This document shows, piece after piece, positions 33,782 through 46,119 of a stretch of DNA of 64,000 bases. This DNA is from Castanea sativa. Taxonomy: Eukaryota; Streptophyta; Magnoliopsida; Fagales; Fagaceae. Position numbers and translations under genes: made by a program. The stretch's first letter is position 1. Each line of letters opens with the position of its first letter. The notes under the pieces are model-generated. The model ran no database searches. It saw only the letters and a program-made list of their open reading frames with translations, and had not been told where the DNA came from. The stretch is taken from positions 3,383,001-3,447,000 of the forward strand of contig NC_134013.1 in NCBI RefSeq assembly GCF_040712315.1, in the 5' to 3' direction.

Positions 33782-34102
33782 TTAACAAAACAACCAGGTA
33801 ATAATTTCCATCTCATGATTTCCACCATTCTCCTCTATCAACTCAATCTTCTTTTCTTTGATCTCTTCATCAACTTCTTGAAGAGTATTATCTTCAAGTT
33901 TTAATTCAATAACTTGTTGTAAGTCTTGATCTTTTTCAACCACTTCAAAATTTTCTTCAAGTGATGGTTGAAGGTAGAGTTCATTATTATAATTCCTTAG
34001 TCTAAACTTTTTGACTAATAATCTGACTTTATATATGATGAAATTACACCATAACGCAAAGAGAAATATTTGATCGTAAGCATCTTTTTCATCATTGGCC
34101 AT
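33782..34102 (-). CDS. Hypothetical 106-residue protein
   Basis: The frame starts with an ATG whose first base is 34102 and stops at 33782. The N terminus (MANDEKDAYDQIFLFALWCNF) is hydrophobic and aromatic, the middle basic (RLLVKKFRLRNYN), the end highly acidic (QEVDEEIKEKKIELIEENG). I recognise no family. The first codons are also in unit A (about 6530-6545), but the sequence diverges there, so the gene is not intact in that copy. It may be an exon of a lost gene. Confidence 0.3.
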   Translation of the reverse strand: MANDEKDAYDQIFLFALWCNFIIYKVRLLVKKFRLRNYNNELYLQPSLEENFEVVEKDQDLQQVIELKLEDNTLQEVDEEIKEKKIELIEENGGNHEMEIITWLFC

Positions 34103-34657
34103 GAACAAATTTTTCTTAAACTTATGTTTGTTCCCACCAATCTAAGGCATACCAACTAAGTTTTAACCTTTCTTTCCTCAAGAATATTCATATAGTCAAA
34201 GAAATCCTCAAGAATATTCATATTAGTCCCCTCATTGCCTAAATAACATTTTTTTTTTATACAAGATATAATTTCTACTCTAGCCTAATCTAAGCGTATA
34301 TGTGTGTGAAACTCCCTCTTGAGTATGATGTGGCAAATTTTGAGTGACATAGTATCAAATTTAATATTAAAAAATTAAAACACAAAATCATAGTATCATA
34401 CCCACTTTGCACTAATCCATTAACAAATAACAAGGAACTATTTGACACACAAATAAAAGGTTGACTAAAATGAAATATTTGAAAGGTTGTGAACCATCTT
34501 AAAATATAAGGTAAAGATTGAGGACCTAAAGAGTAATTAAACCTAAAAATAAAACACTGCCACTAACTCATCTAACTAACACATATGTTTTTTTTTTTTT
34601 AATCAAATAGAAACACTACACACATGTAATAGAAACAAAGAGAAAATTAATTAGAGG
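34103..34657 (+). repeat. Duplicated kinase 5' flank, unit C (left part)
   Basis: It aligns with unit A 6545-6598 plus 7607-8033, with the site of the unit A solo LTR empty at about 34153-34170. It ends in agagg (34653-34657), the duplication of the next insertion. Confidence 0.85.
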
Positions 34658-37156
34658 TGATGATGCACAAAAATCGTCAGTGAGTTGATCGTCCAAAAAC
34701 ATGCCAATAGGTGTATCTAAAGAACAAAAGAGAAGAACCCATCAGAGTGCACCAGTGGAGTGCCAGTCAAAGACCTTCCAAAGGTTAAGTCAATGATAGA
34801 AGAATTCTCAAGAACTCAATAGTGCCAGAGTTAGGGAGAATTCACATACCTTAAGAAGGTTAGGGTTTGTGGTTTATATAGTAGTGGAGAGCTGACCCTA
34901 ATCCTTTGATACGGGGGAATTTCCTTATAAAAAGAAGGATCATAGGATACTTGGAATCATGTGAGAGACCGCGCCCCTGACCCCTTTTTTTTTTTTTTGG
35001 ATGTTGGGCCAAACCCAAGTGAATGGGTGAAGTTGTGTTATTATCTCTCAAAATGGAAGTTCGACTAATTATATTTTTCTCTTTAGATTAAGGATTTTAC
35101 AATAGAGTCACCACTTATTTAATTATTGGAATAAATTAGAAAACCATAATTGAAAAATTCCTCATTTTTATTAATTTGCAATTGAATTTACTTTGATCAT
35201 AAGAAATTACATGGCTTTGGTCCTAGATACAATCTAAGATAAAGTACATGGCTTTGTTTCCTAGCTACATTCTAGAAATTGAAAATTACATAGATAAACA
35301 TTTGATCTACTAATCATTGATCTAAACTTGAAGGCTATGTTACAAGGTGGGAAGGTATTAGGCACCCACCTTGGCCGATGAAACTGGTCTTCTAGACTAT
35401 GGTGGGCAACATTCATATCACACCATCAAATATGTCATCAATCAATTTGCATGTTGAATTTAATGTGTGTGTATGTGATAAACCCTAATTCAATTTATTA
35501 AGCATTGCATTTGGATTGAAAAATAAATTCTAGTGAATGTGCGTGGATGGTGATATCCTAGATTCAAGGATTTGAAAGATTATGAAACAAACATCTTTTT
35601 TCATTTTTTGATCTGGATTTAAGATCAAAACAAGTGTTATGCATGAACATGTGATGAACAACCAAGAACATGTGAAGAATACATAAGAACATTCAAACAT
35701 ATTCAAATAATTAATATCATGCTTTAATTTCAATTTCTCATTATGGTAACATAAAAAACTAGTTAGGGAAAGGGATTATACTTTTATGCAAGATCCACAC
35801 AGTGGAGGAAAAGACTCTTAGTAGAGGTCCTAAGGGTGGAGGAAAAGAAGAGTTAGGAGAGGGAGAGTGAGTCTCACTTAATACCATGAATCTCAAGAAG
35901 ACCAAGATATGACAAGATTACTCAGCTTCACTAGAACTCAAAAGATGAGAGGAAAGGGGGTTTTTTGTGTTGTGTTTTTTGGAATGGTGGAGAGGGGGGT
36001 TTATATAGTAGTGGTGGAAAAAATATGAATGGAAAGTCATTTAATGAGGATTGACAAGGAATCATGAACCTAGACCTTATTTTAGCCTTTGGGGAAATCG
36101 GGTGCATTAAATGTAGAGATTGGCGGGAGTGAGGAGCAAGCAAAATTCGATTTTTCCGTATCTACTTTAACAGCTTGTAAAGCCAAATTCAAAAAATCAT
36201 ATCTTACACAATTTTGGTCAGAATTTTCTTATTCTTGTACTCAAATTGAAGTCTCGGATGTCTAGTTTCTGGGAAAATTAACCTCATTTACAGATTCAAA
36301 ATATTCTGAAAGATATCAATGAAATGGTGAGTAGATGTCATTTGTTAGAAAACAATTTCAGCACAATTAACATTAATAGGTCCCAAATTAGTTTCCAATT
36401 AACATTAATAGGCTCTAATTACTCCTATTTCAGACTTAATTAGTTTAAAATTACCCTAATTAAAAGATAATTTCACAAATTACTCATTGAATAATTAATG
36501 TTTAACTATCTAATTAATTAAGTGTATGCAACATTACCATAAAATGTAGTCCTAGCCAATCAAATTATGACATGTCATTAATCTTAAATTGATTGTAATT
36601 ATAACTAATTGAAATCAATTGTTCATAATTACATATAGTCGGACTCAATTTGTGATAGTGCATCTTAGCCATTAAAATATGATTTGATGATAACTTTCAA
36701 TCTGATAGTCCGAATAGGGCTTATAACCAGTCGATTTGTTCGTTACAACATCAAGATCATTTTGGTAAAATGAGATTAAGGATCTAATGACCAGAATCAA
36801 GATGCATATTTCCAAGGTGAAATTACCCTTTTAACCTCCATGTGAGGTTCAATATGGGTTGCAAAATGGGGTGTCAACAAAACACCTTTCCATACATAGG
36901 AGATCTAATTGTGTGGTAGAATCTTTGGTCGTAATGTGCAAGTAATTTCCATGTAAAGACATATGAGTGGACCCCATGCAAGTTCCATGGGAAACCCTAA
37001 GGGGATGGGTTGTTGAGACTGGGGGTTAGATCATCAAGCTAATCCAAACGCCCATGGGGTCAGTCATCCCTTTAGAAACAATATAGGTGTAGGGTCAATG
37101 ATCAAACGAGGGAGGTTTGGCACCCTGTGTCAATCAATCAAAAATTATTCTCATCA
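34658..37156. mobile_element. LTR-type insertion related to G1 LTR, with a nested second piece
   Basis: It has perfect agagg duplications (34653-34657, 37157-37161), a start tgatgatgcacaaaaatcgtc like the G1 LTR and an end attattctcatca like the G1 LTR end. Its outer parts (34658-34980 and about 36885-37156) read as one diverged LTR with ggtttatatagtagtgg. The middle (about 34985-36884) differs in composition, contains a T run at its left edge and ends ggggtgtcaaca, which on the minus strand would be a TGTTGACACCCC LTR start. I therefore read a solo LTR holding another LTR fragment. No protein domain is seen. Confidence 0.65.
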
Positions 37157-37161
37157 AGAGG

Positions 37162-37982
37162 TATTTATATAAAATAAATAATTTTATAATTTATAAGAAC
37201 AAAAAATGATTATGAAATTCAAATATGGCAATCCAAATAAGGCTTGTTTTTAACCGATGATAAGATCCTCAGTTTTTTTTTTTTTTTTTGAAATGATAAC
37301 AATCCTCAACTTTAAAGATTAAAAAAAAAAAAAAAAACAACAACAACAACAACTACTTTAGTACTTAGTAGTAGAATTTTCTTCAACACGTGCAGTACTC
37401 TTGGTTGAATGACAGTGCGAAGTCACAGTAGCAATAGTTGAGAACTTTCAGCAGAAATGATTAAATTTAAAATTTAAAAAGAAGATATTATCTTTGATCG
37501 TATATTTTCCACCCTTGAATCTTGGGAGGCATCTCTCAACTACCAGATCAAGACAAGTTGACTCTAGTCTACATTTAATTGCATTAGGAGAATTTTTATT
37601 TCTGCAGTGCACCATTATGAAGAAAAAAAAAACCATGTATTGAAAAATTATTATGTACTACCAAAGTACCATAAATATGTACTTCTCCTTCTCACATGAA
37701 TGGTGAGTTCCATCATGAATTTAATTAACAAGACCTACTATTCATATGAAAGGAAAAATACGCATTTATAATACTCTGGGAGTACACGATAATTTTCCCC
37801 ACATATCATATTCTTAATATTTTTAGCATTTTTTATATTTAAAATTTAAAATAAAATAGAATTTAAAATAGAGAGTCATGTTTGAGAGAGTGATTAGCTA
37901 GCCTAGCTAATATAGACAAGACAATGTGAGAGACTGCTCTTTCTTGTAAAACGTGTTCTAATTCTGCTGACTATGAATTTAG
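37162..37982 (+). repeat. Duplicated kinase 5' flank, unit C (right part) with a small MITE-like insert
   Basis: It aligns with 24575-25235 and 26630-26670 of unit B. An extra block at about 37636-37800 has imperfect inverted ends (aaaattattatgtactacc and, reversed, aaaattatcgtgtactccc). It is absent from units A and B and looks like a short MITE. Duplication gaatttag of the fold-back element is at 37975-37982. Confidence 0.7.
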
Positions 37983-39099
37983 GGTGAAAACGGCCAAATA
38001 CCACCATTTTCAAAAATTTGTAGCAATTAAGCACGGTTTCGGAACTAAATGGGAATGTACCACTTTTTATGTACTCAAGCTCACTAAACTCGAGTTCCTA
38101 GTTTCATTCCACCATGGCGCTACTAACCTAGAATTTGTGCAATTAAAAAAAATAATATGGTACTCGAGCTTGGTAAACTCGAGTTCCATGCAACACAATA
38201 CTCGAGCATACCAGACTCGAGTTCTTTGCAAATAAACATAAACATTTTTTTCCTACGGTACTCAAAGTCACCAAGCTCAAGTTCCTTGTAATATGGAACT
38301 CAAGCTTGGTAAACTCGAGTTCCTGATAACTTTTTTTTTTGGGATAATCAACAAATAAATATAAACATAAAAATAAGTAGTTTTTTATGTTTTTATTTAT
38401 TTAAATAGAAGCATTGTAAAATATAGAGATTTTAATTTCAAAATATGAATTTTTAGGCCACTCATACCCCATGTTCATTTATTTTTAACACACTCATCAA
38501 TTTCCTACTTCTCTGAAGCATTATGGTCAAATTGGTTAAAATATTAGGGCTACAATGAGAAATTAAAATAACATGAAAAAGAAAAATCTCACTCCATTTT
38601 TAGCCATGGAGTGGCTAAAAATGATTGATAAGTATTGCAGAAATAGTGGACCACTCAGATATAAAGAAGAACTTAAGCTTTACCACATCTAGATATGTAC
38701 GTTCTTGACTTGCAGTGTTTCTAAGAGGAATGTGAGACATTTTTTTATGTATATCTAAATGTTAGGTTGATGATTTGAAAGTCACGTTGGCAACTTTTTT
38801 TCTTGGCGAGTTGTAGCACCCCATGTTTAGATATTGTTCACTATTTTCTCATAAAACACCTCCTAAAATTGCATTCTCTAAATTTAAAAGCCAAATTTAT
38901 ATACTTTTTCATGTTCAAATTTCACAATAATCAAATCTGTTTTTCTGCATTGATAAAATACGTTTCTATATTAATAAAATTTGCTCTCTGCACATCATGT
39001 GTTACTGTATATTCAAATCTTCTTACTGCATTCATAAAATCTTTTTTTTGCATTAATTAAAATTGTTCACTGTTTTCTGCATAAACTATTTTTAGCACA

Positions 39100-39960
39100 C
39101 AGCTTTCCATTTAATTTTCACGATTTTGTACATTTAACGAATTCAAACTTTTTAACAAATTCAGACTATCTGTACATCTAATTTACACAATTTTATTTTG
39201 TACTTCCTAAGATTTTACTCATGCAACGAATAATATTTTTTTTTTTTTTTACAAATTCGAACGATCTGTACATCTAACGTACACAATTTTCTCTTGAATT
39301 TTCACGATTTTGTACTTTCAACGAAATCAAATTTCTCAACAAGTCTGGAATATTTGTACATCTAATGTACACAACTTTCCATTGAATTTTCACGATTTGG
39401 TACATTCAACAATTTCAATTTTCCATTAAGATTTCACGATTTTGTACGTTCAACAATTTCAAAATTTTCATCAAATCAGGATGATTAGTACATTAGTACA
39501 TAGTTTTAAATTGAATTTTCATGATTTTGTACATTTGATGACTACAAACTTGGAAACAAATTTGGACGATCTGTACATCTAATGTAATTAATTTTCCATT
39601 GAGTTTACTCAATTCGGTATGTTCTTCAATTTTCATTTTTGTTCACGATTTTACACACTCAAGAAATTCAAATTTTTCAACGAATTCATACTATCTGTAC
39701 ATCTAATGTACACAATTTTTCCTTGAGTTTTCACGATTTTGTACATTCAACGAATTCAAATTTTTAAACAAATTCATATGATCTATACATCTAACGTACA
39801 TACTTTTCCATTGAATTTCATTATTTTGTACTTTCAATGAAGTCAAATTTCTCAACAAGTCTAGACTATCTGTACATCTTATGTACACCTTCACGATTTG
39901 GTACGTTCATTGATTTTCCATCGATTTTTCCCGAATTTCTACATTCAACTAATTCGAACT
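39100..39960. repeat. Tandem repeats in the centre of the fold-back element
   Basis: About eight degenerate units of 85-105 bases each contain ctgtacatctaatgtacac (or close), then ttttccattgaattttcacg and ttgtacattcaacgaattc. The tgtaca...tgtaca pair makes each unit a small palindrome. Noncoding. Confidence 0.8.
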
Positions 39961-40099
39961 TTTTTACAAATTCGAATTATTCAAGGCATTTACCATTGGG
40001 TGAATTATACGAATCATTCATTGTTCTTTTAGGTAGTTTGTCCATTATTCATATGGTTACATATTTAAAAACAAAAAACAAAAAAAACCATTAAAGTGC

Positions 40100-41570
40100 A
40101 ATAACCATACCAATGCTAAAAACAGTTTATGTAGAAAATAGTAAACAATTTTTATGAGAAAACAGTGAATAGTTTTAATTAATGTAGAAAACAAATTTTA
40201 TGAATGTAGTAAGCAGATTTGTATATACAGGAAACTTGATGTGCAGAGAGCAAATTTTATTAATGTAGAAACAGATTTTATCAATGCAGAAAAATAGATT
40301 CAATTATTGTGAAATTTAAACATGAAAAAGCATACAAATTTGGCTTTTAAATTTAGAGAACACAATTTCAAGAGGTGTTTTATGAGAAAACAGTGAACAA
40401 TTTTTTAAATAATAAACAGAAAATAATTTATGCAAAAAAGTGAGTGAACAATTTTTTAAATAATGCTAAACAGAAAATAATTTTATGCAGATTGCTAGAA
40501 ATAGTTTATGCAGAAAACAGTGAACAATTTTTATGAGAGAAAAATGAACAATTTTAATTAATGTAGAAAACAAATTTTATGAATGCAGTAAGTAGATTTG
40601 AATATACAGTAAACATGATGCGCAGAGAGCAAATTTTATTAATGTAGAAACAGATTTTATTAATGTAGAAAAACAGATTCGATTATTGTAAAATTTAAAT
40701 ATAAAAAATCATACAAATTTGACTTTTAAATTTAGAAAACACGATTTCACTAGGAGTTTTATGAGCAAACAATGAACAATTTATGCAGTGAACAGTGAAT
40801 AATTTATGCAAAAAAGAGAGTGAACAATTTTTTAAATAATGCTAAACAGAAAATAATTTTATGCAGATTGCTAGAAATAGTTTATGCAGAAAACAGTGAA
40901 CAATTTTTATGAGAGAAAAATGAACAATTTTAATTAATGTAGAAAACAAATTTTATGAATGCAGTAAGCATATTTGAATATACAGTATACATGATGTGCA
41001 GAGAGCAAATTTTATTAATGTAGAAACAGATTTTATCAATGTAGAAAAACATATTCAATTATTGTGAAATTTAAACATGAAAAAGCATACAGATTTGGCT
41101 TTTAAATTTAGAGCAGTGAACAATGAATTATTTATGCAGAAAAGAGAGTGAACAATTTTTTAAATAATACTGAACAAAAAAAAATTTATGCAGAATGCTA
41201 GAAATAGTTTATGCAAAAAACAGTAAAAAAAAATTTTTGGGAGAACAATGAACAATTTTAATTAATGTAGAAAACAAATTTTATGAATGCAGTAAGCATA
41301 TTTGAATATACAGTAAACATGATGTGCAGAGAGCAAATTTTATTAATGTAGAAAACAAATTTTATGAATGCAGTAAGCATATTTGAATATACAGTAAACA
41401 TGATGTGCAGAGAGCAAATTTTATTAATGTAGAAACAAATTTTATCAATGCAGAAAAACAGATTAGATTATTGTAAAATTTAAACATGAAAAAGCATACA
41501 AATTTGACTTTTAAATTTAGAGAACACAATTTCAAGAGCTGTTTTATGAGAAAACAATGAACATATCTAA
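40100..41570. repeat. Amplified arm segment, about four tandem copies
   Basis: A unit of roughly 300-400 bases (gtagaaaacaaattttatgaatgcag ... tatgcagaaaacagtgaac) is repeated about four times, last copy shortened. The matching left arm (38830-39090) has it once, inverted. So amplification happened in one arm only, after the fold-back formed. Confidence 0.8.
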
Positions 41571-42454
41571 ACATGAAGTGCTACAACTCGCCAAGAAAAA
41601 AAAGTTGCCAAAGTGACTTTCACATCATCAGCGAAACATTTAGATATACATAAAAAAAAATGTTTCACATTCCCCTTAGAAACACTGCAAGTCAAGAACT
41701 TACATATCTAGATGTGGTAAAGCTTAAGTTCTTCTTTATATCCAAGTGGTCTACTCTTTCTGCAATACTTATCATCATTTTTAGCCACTCCATGGCTAAA
41801 AATGGAGTGAGATTTTTCTTTTACATGTTGTTCTAATTTCTCATTGTAACCCTAATATTTTAACCAATTTGACCATAACGCTTCCGAGAAGTAAGAAATT
41901 GATAAGTGTTTTAAAAATGAATGAACAAGGGGTATGAGTGGCCTAAAAATTCATATTTTGAAATTAAAATCTCTATATTTTACAATGCTTCTATTTAAAT
42001 AAATAAAAACATAAAAACTACTTATTTTTATGTTTATGTTGTTTTGTCGATTATCCCAAAAAAGAAAAATATAAGGAACTCAAGTTTACCAAGCTCGAGT
42101 GCCATATTACAAGGAACTCGAGCTTGGTGAGCTCGAGTACAGTAGAAAAAAATGTTTATGTTTATTTACAAACTCGAGCCTGGTATGCTCGAGTATTGTG
42201 TTGCATGGAACTCGAGTTTACCAAGCTCGAATACCATATTATTTTTTTTAATTGCACAAATTCCAAGTCAACAATGCCACGGTGGAATGAAACTAGGAAC
42301 TCAAGTTTACTAAACTCGAGTACTGTTTAGAACTCGAGTTTAGTGAGCTCGAGTACATAAAAAGTGGTACATTTCCATTTAGTTCCGAAACAATGCTTAA
42401 TTGTTACAAATTTTTGAAAATTGTGGTATTTGGCCATTTTCATCACGAATTTAG

Positions 42455-42602
42455 ATCAAAAATTGAAACATCTCATTAACCAAAAGAGCAACAATGATTT
42501 TTCCTTGTGCTACAAGTCTACCCCTGGCCCTGCATCATAAATCTTGAATAAATTTTGTCGGTAGGTAATTATGGTCTTACCTTGCCTTGCCCAATACTTC
42601 TC
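42455..42602 (+). promoter_or_regulatory. Kinase-proximal upstream region, unit C pseudogene
   Basis: It matches 26672-26817 before the intact gene (aaaagagcaacaatgattt, gaaattttgtcggt) with a deletion of the AT-rich attatatataaat stretch. The fold-back element separates it from the rest of the 5' flank. Confidence 0.5.
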
Positions 42603-45004
42603 ATGGGTTCGCCAATCTTCTTCCTTCTACTCTCTTTGGCATTTTCTTTCCCACTGTCATCTTCAGTATTAATCGCTATTAGTAAAGGCACGTCCATATC
42701 AGTAGAGAAACCATATATTCTGATATCACCAAATGGCGACTTCTCTGCTAGCTTATATTCTGTGGGTGATCATGACTTTTGCTTTACCATATGGTTTAGC
42801 AACACACGCACCGTAGTTTGGATGGCAAACCGTGACCAGCCAGTTCATGGTAGGCACTTAAAGCTCTCTCTCCTCAAAAATGGCAATCTGATCTTAACTG
42901 ATGCCAATAAATTAAATGTTTGGACAACAAACACTGTCTCGCTCTCCTTTGTCCAACTATTTCTCCACAACACCGGTAACCTTGTTCTATGCAATGTGGA
43001 CAGTGTTATTTTGTGGCAAAGCTTTGATTTCCGTACAGATACCCTTCTTCCTCAACAACTACTCACTAGAAACACCAAGCTTGTCTCCTCAAGAAGCCAG
43101 AGCAATAATTCCATTGGTTTCTTTGAGTTTTTCTTCGACAACCAAAACATTCTCCTCCTTTTTTATAATTATTCTGAGATTTCCAGTACTCATTATTGGC
43201 CTAACCCATGGCTTGCAAACTCAGAGGCTGGAAAAATCTCACACAACAATAGCAAAACTGTTGTCCTTAATGCCTTGGGGAAATTTATTTCATCTGATGA
43301 TTTAGCTTTTGTGTCAGCTGACTATGGAGCAGTACTTCATAGAAGATTGACACTTTATAATGATGGTAACATTCGATTGTATAGTTGGAAAGAGGAGGAG
43401 CAGAGTTGGGTTGTTTCATGGCAAGCCATTCAGAAACCTTGCGAGATTCCTGGTGCTTGTGGGGCCAACGGTTTGTGCAGTTATGTCATTGGTTCCGGCA
43501 AGAAATGTTCCCGCCCACCAGGATACAAGATGAAAAATCATAGTGATTGGGCTGACGATTGTGAACTCGAAGTTGATCTCTCTTGCAAGGCAAATGAGCC
43601 GAGGTTTCTGCAGTTATCCCAAGTTACTTTTACTCATTTTACAGGAATGATTTTGGGAACTTCTTCAATTACACCTTTGATCAATGTAGGGATCTATGTT
43701 TAGCAACTTGTGATTGCAAAGCGTTCAAATACAACTTTAACGAGTATTACGGTTATTCAAAATGTTATCCTAAGACACGATTGCTAAATGGGTATCGTTC
43801 ACTAGATTTAAATGGAGACGTCTATTTGAAACTACTGAAAGCAAAATCTTGTCCCACCCCAATCCTCTAGAAGAATTCAATTTAAATTGCTCAAGTGATG
43901 GTACACTACAAAGCGGTAAAAATAGCACAGAGAAATTCATGCTCTGGTTTGCTTGTGGAGTGGGTGGACTTGAAATCATCTCTTTCTTTCTGGCATGGTT
44001 TCTTCTCATTAAAACATACAAAAGTTTAGGTGTTGACAAGCAAGCCTATGATCGTGCTGCCATTGGGTTCAGAAGATTTACATATACAGAACTAAAAAAG
44101 GCCACAAAGAGTTTTAGTGAGGAGATTGGAAGAGGTGCGGGAGGAATTATCTACAAAGGGGTGTTGTCTAACAATCAAGTTGGCGCAATCAAACATCTCA
44201 ATAAAGCCAACCAAGGAGAAGGTGAATTTCTAGCTGAAGTAACCATCATTGGAAGGATTAACCACATGAACTTAATAGAGATGTGGGGGTATTGCGCAGA
44301 GGGAAAGCATAGGATTTTGGTGTATGAGTACATGGAGCATGGTTCTTTAGCAAATAACCTCTCAGCCAATGTACTTGATTGGGAAAAAAGGTTCAAAATT
44401 ATCATGGGCATTGCAAAGGGCCTAGCTTATTTGCATGAGGATTGCTTGGACTGGATTTTACATTGCAATGTAAAACCTCAAAATATACTTTTGGACTCAA
44501 CTTATCAACCAAAGGAGACAGATTTTGGCCTATCAAAACTACAAAAATAGAGGTGTCCTTTAGAATTCAAGCTTCTCAAAGATAAGAGGAACACGAGGTT
44601 ATATGGCTTTAGAGTGGGTTTTCAATCTACCTATCACCTCCAAGGTGGATGTTTATAGATATGGGATTGTTGTGCTGGAAATGGTGACAGGGAAAGGTCC
44701 ATCAAGGAATGTCCATGCAATAGATGATGGTGGGGAGGCAGAGCACAAAAGGCTGGTTACATGGGTAAGGGAAAAAATGAAGAAAGCGGTTGCAAACACT
44801 TCCTTACTTGAAGAAATCATTGATCCAATGTTGGTTGGTAAATATGACATATTTGCGATGGAAGCTTTGGTTCAGGTTGCTCTACAATGCATAGAAGAAG
44901 ACAAAGATGAAAGATCTTCCATGCGCCGAGTAGTAGAGATGCTCTTACGCTACGAAAAAATCAGTGATGTTATATTTGACGAGTGTAGTCTCATGGCCTA
45001 CTAA
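42603..45004 (+). pseudogene. S-domain receptor-like kinase pseudogene (unit C)
   Basis: Full-length homologue of the intact kinase, starting at ATG 42603 and ending at the same stop (45002-45004). Lectin and EGF-like parts are open to about 43623. There one base of gttgac is lost and the PAN region shifts frame. A second one-base loss near 43838 shifts again, so TM and kinase (43849-44550) read on. An extra A near 44545 ends the frame at DFGLSKLQ. The last part continues at 44603. Besides the shifts, the catalytic HCD has become HCN (Asn at 44467-44469) and APE is ALE (44609-44611), so even a repaired frame would encode a dead kinase. Confidence 0.92.
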
Positions 45005-45239
45005 ATATGATATGTCAAGTGACTACCGAATTTCATTCATAAAGCAATCATAGTTGCAAACCCGTTCTCTCCTATAGTCCAATACATTGGGCTGGCGTTG
45101 AGCATGCACTTTCATGTGAAACAAGTGTGTGTGTGTGTTTTTTTAACTCATATGACCTTTTCATTAGCTTGCATCTTCCCTTTAAACTAATGTACCTGCA
45201 ACAACGTGATTCAATAAAATCTATGATTTAATTCTCTTA
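45005..45239 (+). other. 3' UTR-like flank of the unit C pseudogene
   Basis: It matches 29236-29470 and includes AATAAA at 45213-45218. It has about 40 extra bases (ccgaatttcattcataaagc region) missing from unit B but also present after the third copy. Confidence 0.6.
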
Positions 45240-45561
45240 GTATGCGTTTGGATTGCGGCTGGAGGTTGTGCATTTGCGTTTTCGTCCTTTTTTTTATTGA
45301 GAAGCGCTCCATCAAGTGGATGTTGTCTGTTAGTGGGTCCCGTGCACTGTGCACGGGACACACTACCTCTTTGACAACAAAATTTCCACTGAAATTGCAC
45401 TATTAAGTGGGTCTCGTGCAATGTTCACGGGACCCACAAACCTCTTTTTTCAATAACTTTTTCATTAAAAATGGGTCACACGATATTATTCACACATTTA
45501 AAAATTATTTTGCTACAGTGTTTTCAGTTTTCAGCAACATATGCGGTATCTAAACGCACCC
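45240..45561. mobile_element. Tourist-like MITE (322 bp)
   Basis: Terminal repeats gtatgcgtttggat (left) and gggtgcgtttagat (reversed right) and tta duplications (45237-45239, 45562-45564) fit a Tourist/PIF MITE. Unit B lacks it. Inside are two palindromes, tcccgtgcactgtgcacggga at about 45339-45359 and tcgtgcaatgttcacgggac at about 45414-45433. Confidence 0.85.
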
Positions 45562-45564
45562 TTA

Positions 45565-46119
45565 AATTAAATTTTCAATAATAAGATAAAAATTTTGGTT
45601 AAAATATACTGTTGATCTCTAAATTTTATTATATAGGCAGTTTTAGTCCTTAAAAATTAAAGTGGTCACTTTTAATCCATAACAAACTTAAAGTAGTCAC
45701 TTTTAGTCCTTAAAAAATTTTAAAAGGTCAATCTTGGTCTTTAACACATTCTAAGTAATTGCTTGTTGTATTGTGGAATGATAATGTGTCAACTTTTAAT
45801 TTGACTATGTCATATTAGGGATTAAATGCAATCATTTTAAACTTTGTTAGTAAAATAAAGTAGAGAGAGAGAATAATATTTTTGTGTCAAGAATTGTGCA
45901 AGAAACTACCTTTTTATAAAAGCATATATGTGTAGCACAAGTAAAAGAGTTGTAGGCAAGTAATCTATAGTACAAGTAATAAGACATTGAGCCTAAGCCC
46001 GTTGGGCTAGGCAATAATATATGCTAATAAACTTTAGGGTCTAGATTCACTAATATGTTAAATTTTGAAGACTAACAAGTGCCTAAATAGTATTACTTAG
46101 TTATGTAAATTTTTTTCAT
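45565..46119. repeat. Shared 3' flank repeat of kinase units
   Basis: Second copy of 29471-29994, with small indels. Confidence 0.65.

Larger units (their letters stand above)
37983..42446. mobile_element. 4.46 kb fold-back (long terminal inverted repeat) element with CTCGAG subterminal repeats
   Basis: Left end ggtgaaaacggccaaatac and right end (reversed) gtgatgaaaatggccaaa open inverted arms of about 1.1 kb (37983-39090 and about 41250-42446). An 8-bp duplication gaatttag (37975-37982, 42447-42454) flanks it. The outer 350 bases of each arm hold many actcgag/ctcgagt palindromes in a recurring phrase ggtaaactcgagttcc. Each arm also has a small perfect hairpin (atttttagcca / tggctaaaaat, about 38604-38631 and 41779-41806). 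No transposase. MULE-like or other fold-back class is possible. It lies about 150 bases before the unit C kinase start. Confidence 0.85.
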
